From Larix sibirica (lineage: Eukaryota > Streptophyta > Pinopsida > Pinales > Pinaceae), in assembly GCA_004151065.3 (NCBI GenBank), contig NWUY0300042606.1, positions 16,216-30,248 of the forward strand: DNA of 14,033 nucleotides, given 5' to 3'. Within the stretch, counting starts at the first letter, position 1. Every line of letters begins with the position of its first letter. Shown here piece by piece: positions 1 through 9,100 of the stretch. The notes under the pieces are model-generated. The model saw only the letters and a program-made list of their open reading frames with translations. It was not told where the DNA came from and did not search any database. Position numbers and translations under genes: made by a program.

Positions 1-334
1 TCCATAAGATAGAGTTTTGTGGAGATCATAATAATTAAAGTAGGTCTTTGAGCAAATGTTCTAATGGTTCCAAGGATTTGACATACCATGGATAGTTTAG
101 GACGATCTTGTGCTGAGAATACTTATAGATTGAACATCGGCTATGCACTTGGCAGATCATCTTCTGGGGGAATTAACATCCAAATGAATTCCTTCCTACT
201 TTATGATGAAAACTCTCTGATCTTTGCAACCAGGACCTCCTCATCGAATTGGAGGCTGGAATTTCCATGAGGAGATCATTTTTAATTGGGAATACAACTC
301 ATCCAAGTCGAGAGATAATTTCTTTCTTATCGGG
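1..334. other. Unassigned AT-rich flank, possible decayed coding relic on the minus strand
   Basis: No intact gene is visible. Read on the minus strand, two frames carry protein-like fragments interrupted by stops, for example a stretch with IPPEDDLPSA and, after a stop, DRPKLSMVCQILGT (roughly 215 down to 60). Their position beyond the candidate LTR of the minus-strand retrotransposon would fit a decayed gag of a second element, but I could not match them to a family. The plus-strand ORFs here (88-270, 224-406) have no recognisable motifs and look like chance reading frames. Confidence 0.25.
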
Positions 335-1754
335 GGAATATATTTTTGCACACCACTGCACCAGCTCTGGAGAATCTCAAGCTTGTGGGAAAATCCCTTT
401 TTCTAATCCAGAGCCCCAGAGGTTGAATGCATTGTTTTTGTTCTTATCCCGGTCTTTGGATTCTATGGATAATTTATGCAAATTAGGGATTGACAATATG
501 GGGTCATGGATGTCAAAATGATCATCTCCTAAGTGTTCCTCTTTGTTAATCATAGAACTTGTAGAGGGAACTTTTTCAGTGTTAGTGGCATAATCCATGG
601 AAGAGATTGCGGAATGAACGTACATATGATTAAATCTCTAGATAGGATAAGAATTAGCTGGTGTGGTAATGAAAATCAAAGGAAATCATGGAAGAAGAAG
701 AATGAATGATCAAATAATTCAAATAATGCATACATATAGCAGGATTTTGAAAATGATGGAATTAAATGAATTGGCCACATGGAACCATCGAATTGGTCCT
801 TTAAGCGAGGGACGTGGGATATTTTAATGCATGGGGACCATTGCCTTGAAAACGGAGGCGGTAATATCCGTTGGGTAAATACCAATCGGTCCATCATGAA
901 AACAACATAATCAAAAGGAGGTTTGATGGCTTTAAAAGGGAGGTATTAAATAACTTATTTTTGGGCCTTGAATGAGACTAGGGATACCATGTGGAATGGG
1001 CAATTTTTGTTCACGATCACGATAACTTCTTTAAATGTCGAGCAATTATGGGGACCTGAAATCATTACAATTGTAGATATCATCATCTCAATATTTGTGC
1101 ATGTCTTGAGGGTTTATCATAGTCACATTGCCCACTTGATCTCACGGGCACCAGTCATGAGGTGACAGCCACCTATCTTGTCCTGATAGCTCAAAATAGT
1201 GGTTTCAAGGCCACATCAAGGTGGTTTTTTGAGACATCTTTTGAGGCCCTGAATCCATATTATGTTTGTGCATGTCCAAGTGGTTCAGGATTCATGATCG
1301 TTTTCCATCATTATTGATTCAGCATATCGGGAATCATGAAAGGATATGAACCGTTGATATGTGATAAACACATATTTTAATATCTTGTAACTTAGGTAAT
1401 CTTTGCAATGTATGACGAGGTGCTTCATCATTACATAAATGTACCTCATGGTATTTTAGGCTATGCCACTTCATCATTAATTTCTCATGGTGGTTTTAGG
1501 GTTCCTCATAAGCGGTTTTGATAGACTACTTTTCAGATCCTGAACGAGCCTGGGGATGCCACATGGATATATGGTTTATCATTCAAGGATCAAACTATCC
1601 ACTTAAAATTCGTGCACTTATAGGCCCTGAAAATATCTCCACATCCGATTTGATATTTGATCCATCAAAGTCTAGATATTGTTTGATGTTAGGATTGAAA
1701 AATTTGCGATCACTTCCTCGGTAAAAAATCAGTCATTTTCCTTTGGATTTAAGC
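335..1754. repeat. 1420-bp duplicated block, copy 1 (end of contig A)
   Basis: This block matches 1756-3175 base for base at a constant offset of 1421 with no indels. I see nine mismatches in its first 55 positions (337, 342, 343, 359, 368, 371, 372, 375, 389) and only one afterwards (840 A versus 2261 G). It ends exactly at the N at 1755, and its partner starts exactly after that N. This is the geometry of an unmerged contig overlap rather than a biological tandem duplication. No recognisable gene lies inside; short ORFs (377-625 minus, 676-897 minus, 968-1165 plus, 1518-1724 plus) lack known motifs. Internal degenerate repeats are listed separately. Confidence 0.95.
963..1754. repeat. Degenerate internal repeat modules (about 290-bp and 571-bp periods)
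   Basis: A module starting at 963 (core CTTGAATGAG then GGGATACCATGTGGA) recurs at 1534 (CCTGAACGAG, GGGATGCCACATGGA). The alignment continues for about 100 bp at an offset of 571-572, through TTCA..GATCA, CTT.AAA..TCG.GCA.TTAT and CCTGAAA. In the clearest 29 positions I count 22 identities, and six of the seven changes are transitions. A third start of the same type is at 1243 (GAGGCCCTGAA); the 34 bp across 1221-1254 match 1512-1545 at 24 positions. The core 'GGNCCTGAA' occurs near 963, 1052, 1245, 1536 and 1623. This is an old, partly eroded tandem repeat, unlike the near-identical contig duplication. It is seen again at 2384-3175 as part of the overlap copy. Confidence 0.6.
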
Positions 1755-1755
1755 N
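1755..1755. other. Assembly gap (single N) between contigs A and B
   Basis: A single N interrupts AAGC-N-GGCAT. The sequence before it continues uninterrupted in the second copy (3172-3175 AAGC followed by TCAAATCC). The sequence after it corresponds to position 335 in the first copy. The N therefore marks a junction between two assembled pieces, not an ambiguous base. Confidence 0.9.
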
Positions 1756-3175
1756 GGCATATCATTTTGCACACCACTGAACCAGCTCCGGGAAAACTCA
1801 AGCTTGTGGAAAAATCCCTTTTTCTAATCCAGAGCCCCAGAGGTTGAATGCATTGTTTTTGTTCTTATCCCGGTCTTTGGATTCTATGGATAATTTATGC
1901 AAATTAGGGATTGACAATATGGGGTCATGGATGTCAAAATGATCATCTCCTAAGTGTTCCTCTTTGTTAATCATAGAACTTGTAGAGGGAACTTTTTCAG
2001 TGTTAGTGGCATAATCCATGGAAGAGATTGCGGAATGAACGTACATATGATTAAATCTCTAGATAGGATAAGAATTAGCTGGTGTGGTAATGAAAATCAA
2101 AGGAAATCATGGAAGAAGAAGAATGAATGATCAAATAATTCAAATAATGCATACATATAGCAGGATTTTGAAAATGATGGAATTAAATGAATTGGCCACA
2201 TGGAACCATCGAATTGGTCCTTTAAGCGAGGGACGTGGGATATTTTAATGCATGGGGACCGTTGCCTTGAAAACGGAGGCGGTAATATCCGTTGGGTAAA
2301 TACCAATCGGTCCATCATGAAAACAACATAATCAAAAGGAGGTTTGATGGCTTTAAAAGGGAGGTATTAAATAACTTATTTTTGGGCCTTGAATGAGACT
2401 AGGGATACCATGTGGAATGGGCAATTTTTGTTCACGATCACGATAACTTCTTTAAATGTCGAGCAATTATGGGGACCTGAAATCATTACAATTGTAGATA
2501 TCATCATCTCAATATTTGTGCATGTCTTGAGGGTTTATCATAGTCACATTGCCCACTTGATCTCACGGGCACCAGTCATGAGGTGACAGCCACCTATCTT
2601 GTCCTGATAGCTCAAAATAGTGGTTTCAAGGCCACATCAAGGTGGTTTTTTGAGACATCTTTTGAGGCCCTGAATCCATATTATGTTTGTGCATGTCCAA
2701 GTGGTTCAGGATTCATGATCGTTTTCCATCATTATTGATTCAGCATATCGGGAATCATGAAAGGATATGAACCGTTGATATGTGATAAACACATATTTTA
2801 ATATCTTGTAACTTAGGTAATCTTTGCAATGTATGACGAGGTGCTTCATCATTACATAAATGTACCTCATGGTATTTTAGGCTATGCCACTTCATCATTA
2901 ATTTCTCATGGTGGTTTTAGGGTTCCTCATAAGCGGTTTTGATAGACTACTTTTCAGATCCTGAACGAGCCTGGGGATGCCACATGGATATATGGTTTAT
3001 CATTCAAGGATCAAACTATCCACTTAAAATTCGTGCACTTATAGGCCCTGAAAATATCTCCACATCCGATTTGATATTTGATCCATCAAAGTCTAGATAT
3101 TGTTTGATGTTAGGATTGAAAAATTTGCGATCACTTCCTCGGTAAAAAATCAGTCATTTTCCTTTGGATTTAAGC
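1756..3175. repeat. 1420-bp duplicated block, copy 2 (start of contig B)
   Basis: Counterpart of 335-1754. It runs without a break into 3176 onward and so into the retrotransposon. The mismatches with copy 1 cluster at the beginning of this copy, which is a contig end. The degenerate internal modules recur here at 2384, 2664 and 2955. No gene is recognisable. If the minus-strand element's 3' LTR exists in this window it should lie within this block, but I could not define both LTR ends or a primer binding site. Confidence 0.95.
3157..3165 (-). other. Candidate polypurine tract next to an LTR start
   Basis: On the minus strand a run AAAGGAAAA is followed at once by TGACTG. Plant LTRs begin with TG directly after the polypurine tract, and this site lies about 330 bp downstream of the polyprotein stop of the minus-strand element, a plausible position. 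A competing candidate lies nearer the gene at about 3220-3236 (GAAAAAAAAGCAA followed by TGTAG). Neither can be confirmed because no second LTR is present for comparison. The same site exists at 1736-1744 in the overlap copy. Confidence 0.25.
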
Positions 3176-3496
3176 TCAAATCCCCAAGATACGAACATGC
3201 CAACGTAACCTGTGATCAACTACATTGCTTTTTTTTCAGCTAAAAAAATACTGGTACTAACATTGACTTTAGCGGGGACAACATTTTTCTCTAGAAGAGG
3301 TTGAGAACTGTATACTAGTTCCTTTAAGTCCATTGAGATATGGAGTCATGTCAAACCTTTTATTTCATAAACTTAGAAAACAAATTAATTTTGAAGAAAA
3401 ATGTAAACACAGCTTCTAGATAAATATTTGAAAGAAAATGCAAAGTAAATTACGTAGTAATAAAACAATTCTTAGTTGTAAAGATAGAGATCAATA
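3176..3496 (-). other. Untranslated 3' part of the retrotransposon (no gene)
   Basis: A very AT-rich stretch between the integrase stop (3497-3499, minus strand) and the duplicated block. I see no ORF with recognisable motifs, no RNA gene and no repeat on either strand. Its position downstream of pol suggests the 3' untranslated region of the Ty3/gypsy element. This is the only part of contig B (with 3497-3625) that is not duplicated elsewhere in the window. Confidence 0.5.
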
Positions 3497-4560
3497 CTAA
3501 AAGAAGCGCGTTAGAAACCTTCCATTAACAGTATTTCTGAATATCTCACCATGCAGTTGTGAGAGTTGATACGTATTATTGTCTTGGACTATGACTACTT
3601 TGAATGGGTCGACCCAGAGAATATCAAATTTTCCATGTTTGGATTTTCTTCTCTTCTAGCATCCCACTGTAGAACCAGATCTCCGGGATGAAATTCTCTG
3701 GCTATTTCTCTTTTGTCAAAGTTTTCTTTGATATTCGCTTGATGTATCTTGTTCGTGTCATCCAGTTGTTCTCAAACTTATTGTATCTCAATTAGTTGAT
3801 GAATTCTTCTTTCCATGTCGTTAGGCTCATCATGCTCTGGTTGTAATAAATTCATTAATGGAAGACCCAGGTGAATAGGAAGGACTTCCTCTTTACCATA
3901 TATGAGTTGGAAAGGAGAAGTGATGATCACTCTTTTAACACTGATTCTATCTTCCCATAATGCAAATTTTAGTTGAGAGTCCCATTATTTTTTTTTGAGA
4001 TCCAACATCTTCTTAATGATAGTCACTGAAATTTTATTAGAGGATTTTTCCAAGCCATTTCCTTGAGGATAATAGGTTGTGGAATGGATCAATTCAATGT
4101 TGTAATGTTGATAGAAACTCATCATTTTAGCTGATTTAAAATCTTTGGCATTAACTGTAATTATCCTTCTAGGGAAGCTGAATCTTGCTAGAATATTTTC
4201 TTGCAGAAATTTATTGATCATGGTATCATTAACATTTCTTGTTGGTATTGATTCTACTTATTTGGAGAAATAGTCAGTGGAAGCAAGAATACACTTGTGT
4301 TCACCACTGGTATGTAGATTTATCTCTCCTATTAAATCTAGGCCCCAATGTTGGAAAGGTGCTTCAAATTTGATTGGTTTGAGAGGAAGTGGTTTGAGCT
4401 TCTGCTTTCTTGAAAACATTCGACATTCGGTATAGGATTTAACAATTCCGTCAGCATCAGAAAACAAATTTTTCCAATGGTAATCTCCTCAGAGGACTGT
4501 ATAAGCGGTGTGTCTCCATGCATGATGTCCTCTGCATACACCTTTATGAAATTCTTCTAT
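3497..4560 (-). pseudogene. Ty3/gypsy integrase remnant, copy in contig B (contains the natural C-terminus)
   Basis: On the minus strand: a zinc-binding region (HHAWRHTAYTVL, about 4500-4530; then TECRMFSRKQKLKP), a catalytic core (HWGLDLIGEI about 4335; YYPQGNG about 4060) and a C-terminal part. The C-terminus is reached in a shifted frame (KFDILWVDPFK, DNNTYQL, then NGRFLTRFF) and ends at TAG 3497-3499, which looks like the original polyprotein stop. In-frame stops interrupt the core after DYFSK (4255-4257) and after DLKKK (3985). A 1-nt shift in an A-rich run near 3640 separates the two C-terminal frames. The position of the second catalytic Asp (TDNA in the family) reads TVNA, and the Glu position of GLAES reads GLEKS. 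In the zinc finger the first Cys of CxxC is Tyr. It cannot encode an active integrase. Confidence 0.88.
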
Positions 4561-4829
4561 TATACCTTCAGTTTCCTCTTCTATTACACAGTTCAATAGA
4601 AGTCCAATAGGATCTTTCCAAAACAAGTATCCATCTAGAATGAAATACTTTACATCTTTGAGTCTAAAAGACCTCATTTTAGCTTTGTCATCATGGGGCC
4701 AAGTTAAATGGTGAAGATAATAGACAATATATTTATACCATTTAGAATAAGTAAATTTTTCAAAAATATTAAGACGGATATTTTGTTGATTACCTTCTTC
4801 TTCCGAGTTAAGTAGTTGGTCTACCAAAT

Positions 4830-5355
4830 TTATCTCTAGAGCTTGATAGTTTGATTCAACTAGAAGTTTGGCTAGTCCTTGACCCTTTACAAGATTGGTG
4901 GTTCTAATTGCCATGTCATAATCTAGGATTTTGGAAAGCAATTTTCCTCTTTTGCGGTCACTTTCTGGTTGACAGAGGATATCCTTGATGGTACTCACTG
5001 GGATGTAAGAAATGATTTTGGAATGAAATATGTAACTTTTGAATGACTTAAGAGATTTTAGCAAGGCGTACGCCTATTTTTCCATAGTATTATATTTCAA
5101 CTCAATGTCTCTCAGTGATTTGCTAAAAAAGGAAATGGGTTGTTCTTCTCCTGCATCGCTCTTCTGCAAGAGGACACCAACAATGGTGACCTCAGAGGAA
5201 AATGAAAATATGAGGAATTCTTTGGTATAATGAAGACTATTCAAAATAGACGCTTCCCCTAAAGAAGCCTTGAATTTCTTAGAGTATTTTTTGGCATCAG
5301 TGGTCCATTTAATCTCAACATCTTTATTCGGCATGTCTATTATTGTTTTCATCAT
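4830..5355 (-). pseudogene. Ty3/gypsy RNase H remnant, copy in contig B
   Basis: Minus-strand reading gives the RT-RNase H connection and the RNase H domain typical of plant Ty3/gypsy pol: KYSKKFKASLGEA, then EFLIFSFSSEVTIVGVLLQK, QPISFFSKSLRDIELKYN and, after an in-frame TAG at 5074-5076 (MEK-stop-AYA), SYIFHSKIISYIPVS and ILDYDMAI..LVKGQGLAKLL. The frame is the same before and after the stop, so this is a nonsense mutation and not a frameshift. It precedes the integrase zinc-binding region as in intact elements. The copy at 7905-8430 is identical as far as I can see. Confidence 0.85.
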
Positions 5356-5504
5356 TTCTACAAAATTTGGGATGAACTTCCTAAGAAAATTTATATTCCA
5401 ATAAAGGATTGAACTTCTTTCTTGTTTCTGGGGAGTTCTATTAATTTTATGACGGCCACTCTATCGGGATATATTTAACTCAATTTTTTGAGATAATGTG
5501 TCTC

Positions 5505-6025
5505 AACTATTTTCCCTTTGTCATAGCAAAGAAATATTTTTTAGGGTTTAAATATAAACCGAAATTTTTGCATTTTTTGAAAGTTTGCTTCAGATGTTGA
5601 AGATGATCCTCGTCTAATTTTGAGAATAATGTCATATCATCCAGGGATATACCAATAAATTTTTCCTTTTCACCTATGAATTCTATATCCATGGCTCTCT
5701 GGGATGTGGCCCCAACATTGATGAGACTGGAGGGAATCCCACCATACATAAACGTTCCCCATGGTATGGTAAAAGATGTTTTTTCTCTATCATCCAGATG
5801 CATGGCAATCTAATTATAGGCTTAAAATCTGTCCATCATGGACACTCTGGTGGTCCCACCACTTTCTGAAGAATATGATCCATTTTTTGCAGAGGATAAT
5901 TGTCCTTTAGGGAACACTTGTTGAGATTTATAAAATCTACACATAAATAGATTTCTCCATTCTTTTTCTTACTGGCACTAGATTAGCTACCCATTTTGAG
6001 TATTTGAGTGGAATGATGATTTTTG
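5505..6025 (-). pseudogene. Ty3/gypsy reverse transcriptase remnant, copy in contig B
   Basis: Minus-strand RT motifs are visible in order: KKNGEIYLCVDFINLN (about 5965-5915), MMDRF with a retained first catalytic Asp (about 5840), LDDREKTSFTIPWGTF (about 5800-5750), ATSQRAMD, and the catalytic-loop motif ISLDDMTLFSK (5617-5650), followed by LNPKKYFF. The loop is normally Y-x-D-D; here the Tyr codon is TCC (Ser, 5645-5647), while both Asp remain. A +1 shift just before KKNGE and in-frame stops around MMDRF break the frame. RT lies in a different frame from the flanking extra RNase H and RNase H domains. Residue FIGI here is FIVI in the contig C copy. Confidence 0.88.
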
Positions 6026-6699
6026 CATCGAGTAACTTCCTTACTTCTTTTTCAATTATAGGGAGTAGAATAGGATTTACTTATCTCAACTTCTTCTTTA
6101 TAGGTTTAGCATATGGATTTAAAGGGATCCAATGTTGTATGATAGAGGTGTCATAAGTTTTCAAATATTCATATTTGCAGGAAAAAACATCCATATATGA
6201 ATAGATTGAAGTACCTCTGCTTCTGCTCCATTTTCATAGATGTTGGAAGCTTGCTGAATTTTATTTCTTCTAGGTTACCAAGATTAATTTCCTGTACATC
6301 TTAAGTACTGGTTTGAACTGTTGGCTTAACATGGATCTCATTTTTATCAAAGAGTTCTTTGAGAGGAACCAAACCTTTGGGATTATAGTTGTTTTTTAGT
6401 TGGAGAATTTTGTGGCCAACAACGTGTTGCATTAATTCATGGGTTATGATCTCTTATGTCTAAATAATGATCTCCATTTCAAATTCTTCATCAGAATCTA
6501 CACTAGTAGCTAAAAATTCGTCCATTACCTGAAGGAATCATTTGATATTCTAATCATCCTCAAAGACTTTCCAATGCTTGATATTGTCGGGGATAGAAGG
6601 GAGATACTGCATCTCCATTTCATACTTAAACTTTGGTTTCTTGGGAGATTTGAACGTACTAGATTCTAGAGCTAATGAATCATCCTATTGGTTGCGCTC
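6026..6699 (-). pseudogene. Pol spacer upstream of RT, copy in contig B
   Basis: Minus-strand reading of this stretch gives protein-like sequence with stops: KFKYEMEMQYLP, then IPDNIK, MDEFLATSVDSDEEFEMEI, LKNNYNPKGLVPL and HWIPLNPYAKPIKKKLR. This low-complexity, acidic linker followed by the 'HWIPL' and 'IKKKLR' motifs leads into RT in plant Ty3/gypsy pol genes. It stops at the N at 6700, within the sequence that in contig C continues into the extra RNase H domain. Confidence 0.7.
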
Positions 6700-6700
6700 N
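6700..6700. other. Assembly gap (single N) between contigs B and C
   Basis: The N splits GTTGCGCTC from AAATTTTCC. The left side continues without a break at 9771-9775 in the other copy (GCTCC...), and the right side corresponds to 3626. As at 1755, this is a junction of two overlapping pieces that were placed end to end. Confidence 0.9.
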
Positions 6701-7635
6701 AAATTTTCCATGTTTGGATTTTCTTCTCTTCTAGTATCCCACTTTAGAACCAAATCTCCGGGTTGAAATTCTCTGGCGATTGCTCTTTTTTCAAAGGTTG
6801 CTTTCATATTCTCTTGATGTATCTTGGTTGTGTCATCCAGTTTTTCTCGAACTTATTGTATCTCAATTAGTTGATGAATTCTTCTTTCCATGTCGTTAGG
6901 ATCATCATGCTCTGGTTGTAATAAATTCATTAATGGAAGACCCAGGTGAATAGGAAGGACTTCCTCTTTACCATATATGAGTTGGAAAGGAGAAGTGATG
7001 ATCACTCTTTTAACACTGATTCTATCTTCCCATAATGCAAATTTTAGTTGAGAGTCCCATTATTTTTTTTTGAGATCCAACATCTTCTTAATGATAGTCA
7101 CTGAAATTTTATTAGAGGATTTTTCCAAGCCATTTCCTTGAGGATAATAGGTTGTGGAATGGATCAATTCAATGTTGTAATGTTGATAGAAACTCATCAT
7201 TTTAGCTGATTTAAAATCTTTGGCATTAACTGTAATTATCCTTCTAGGGAAGCTGAATCTTGCTAGAATATTTTCTTGCAGAAATTTATTGATCATGGTA
7301 TCATTAACATTTCTTGTTGGTATTGATTCTACTTATTTGGAGAAATAGTCAGTGGAAGCAAGAATACACTTGTGTTCACCACTGGTATGTAGATTTATCT
7401 CTCCTATTAAATCTAGGCCCCAATGTTGGAAAGGTGCTTCAAATTTGATTGGTTTGAGAGGAAGTGGTTTGAGCTTCTGCTTTCTTGAAAACATTCGACA
7501 TTCGGTATAGGATTTAACAATTCCGTCAGCATCAGAAAACAAATTTTTCCAATGGTAATCTCCTCAGAGGACTGTATAAGCGGTGTGTCTCCATGCATGA
7601 TGTCCTCTGCATACACCTTTATGAAATTCTTCTAT
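6701..7635 (-). pseudogene. Ty3/gypsy integrase remnant, copy in contig C (C-terminus cut by the N)
   Basis: Same content as 3626-4560. The zinc-binding region (HHAWRHTAYTVL, about 7575-7605), catalytic core (HWGLDLIGEI about 7410; YYPQGNG about 7135) and the beginning of the C-terminal region (REFHPGD-like part) are present. The final NGRFL-type end and stop are missing because the contig begins at 6701. Stops after TAYTVL (7564), DYFSK (7330-7332) and DLKKK (7060) interrupt one otherwise continuous frame. The second Asp and the Glu of the DDE triad are replaced (Val and Lys). Confidence 0.85.
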
Positions 7636-7904
7636 TATACCTTCAGTTTCCTCTTCTATTACACAGTTCAATAGAAGTCCAATAGGATCTTTCCAAAACA
7701 AGTATCCATCTAGAATGAAATACTTTACATCTTTGAGTCTAAAAGACCTCATTTTAGCTTTGTCATCATGGGGCCAAGTTAAATGGTGAAGATAATAGAC
7801 AATATATTTATACCATTTAGAATAAGTAAATTTTTCAAAAATATTAAGACGGATATTTTGTTGATTACCTTCTTCTTCCGAGTTAAGTAGTTGGTCTACC
7901 AAAT

Positions 7905-8430
7905 TTATCTCTAGAGCTTGATAGTTTGATTCAACTAGAAGTTTGGCTAGTCCTTGACCCTTTACAAGATTGGTGGTTCTAATTGCCATGTCATAATCTA
8001 GGATTTTGGAAAGCAATTTTCCTCTTTTGCGGTCACTTTCTGGTTGACAGAGGATATCCTTGATGGTACTCACTGGGATGTAAGAAATGATTTTGGAATG
8101 AAATATGTAACTTTTGAATGACTTAAGAGATTTTAGCAAGGCGTACGCCTATTTTTCCATAGTATTATATTTCAACTCAATGTCTCTCAGTGATTTGCTA
8201 AAAAAGGAAATGGGTTGTTCTTCTCCTGCATCGCTCTTCTGCAAGAGGACACCAACAATGGTGACCTCAGAGGAAAATGAAAATATGAGGAATTCTTTGG
8301 TATAATGAAGACTATTCAAAATAGACGCTTCCCCTAAAGAAGCCTTGAATTTCTTAGAGTATTTTTTGGCATCAGTGGTCCATTTAATCTCAACATCTTT
8401 ATTCGGCATGTCTATTATTGTTTTCATCAT
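7905..8430 (-). pseudogene. Ty3/gypsy RNase H remnant, copy in contig C
   Basis: It contains the connection and RNase H motifs FSSEVTIVGVLLQK, EEQPISFFSKSLRD and, after the TAG at 8149-8151, IFHSKIISYIPVS and LVKGQGLAKLL. The reading frame is continuous with the integrase part (apart from stops). It is also in the same frame as the protease/extra RNase H ORF at 10015-10485, which shows that they were once one polyprotein. Confidence 0.85.
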
Positions 8431-8579
8431 TTCTACAAAATTTGGGATGAACTTCCTAAGAAAATTTATATTCCAATAAAGGATTGAACTTCTTTCTTGT
8501 TTCTGGGGAGTTCTATTAATTTTATGACGGCCACTCTATCGGGATATATTTAACTCAATTTTTTGAGATAATGTGTCTC

Positions 8580-9100
8580 AACTATTTTCCCTTTGTCATA
8601 GCAAAGAAATATTTTTTAGGGTTTAAATATAAACCGAAATTTTTGCATTTTTTGAAAGTTTGCTTCAGATGTTGAAGATGATCCTCGTCTAATTTTGAGA
8701 ATAATGTCATATCATCCAGGGATATAACAATAAATTTTTCCTTTTCACCTATGAATTCTATATCCATGGCTCTCTGGGATGTGGCCCCAACATTGATGAG
8801 ACTGGAGGGAATCCCACCATACATAAACGTTCCCCATGGTATGGTAAAAGATGTTTTTTCTCTATCATCCAGATGCATGGCAATCTAATTATAGGCTTAA
8901 AATCTGTCCATCATGGACACTCTGGTGGTCCCACCACTTTCTGAAGAATATGATCCATTTTTTGCAGAGGATAATTGTCCTTTAGGGAACACTTGTTGAG
9001 ATTTATAAAATCTACACATAAATAGATTTCTCCATTCTTTTTCTTACTGGCACTAGATTAGCTACCCATTTTGAGTATTTGAGTGGAATGATGATTTTTG
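8580..9100 (-). pseudogene. Ty3/gypsy reverse transcriptase remnant, copy in contig C
   Basis: RT motifs on the minus strand: KKNGEIYLCVDFINLN (about 9040-8990), MMDRF (about 8915), LDDREKTSFTIPWGTF (about 8875-8825), ATSQRAMD, ISLDDMTLFSK (about 8692-8725) and NPKKYFF. The catalytic tyrosine is Ser (codon 8720-8722). The change GGT to GTT (Gly to Val) just before the loop distinguishes this copy from the other. The frame shifts just upstream of KKNGE and again before the RNase H domain. Catalytic Asp residues are still present, but no continuous protein could be made. Confidence 0.88.

Larger units (their letters stand above)
3626..6699. repeat. 3074-bp duplicated block, copy 1 (end of contig B)
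   Basis: It matches 6701-9774 at a constant offset of 3075 with no indels that I can find. About 16 mismatches fall in its first 155 positions (the start of the partner contig). Five more fall near 6551-6580 (close to this contig's own end), and isolated differences lie in between (about 3837, 5652, 6227). It ends exactly at the N at 6700. All stops and frameshifts of the retrotransposon inside the block are shared with the second copy. Confidence 0.95.

Noticed and set aside
377-2318. Paired ORFs at 377-625/1798-2046, 676-897/2097-2318 (minus) and 968-1165/2389-2586, 1518-1724/2939-3145 (plus) as conserved small genes
   Set aside because: Their perfect conservation only reflects the near-identical contig overlap. 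They have no known motifs, ordinary chance length for AT-rich DNA, and lie on both strands.
335-3175. The 1420-bp direct repeats as the two LTRs of one retrotransposon
   Set aside because: The copies are directly adjacent with only an N between, without internal coding sequence. They do not show matching TG...CA ends at the repeat borders.
5039-8305. Plus-strand ORFs 5039-5230 and 8114-8305
   Set aside because: They lie antisense within the RNase H domain of the minus-strand pol and have no motifs of their own.
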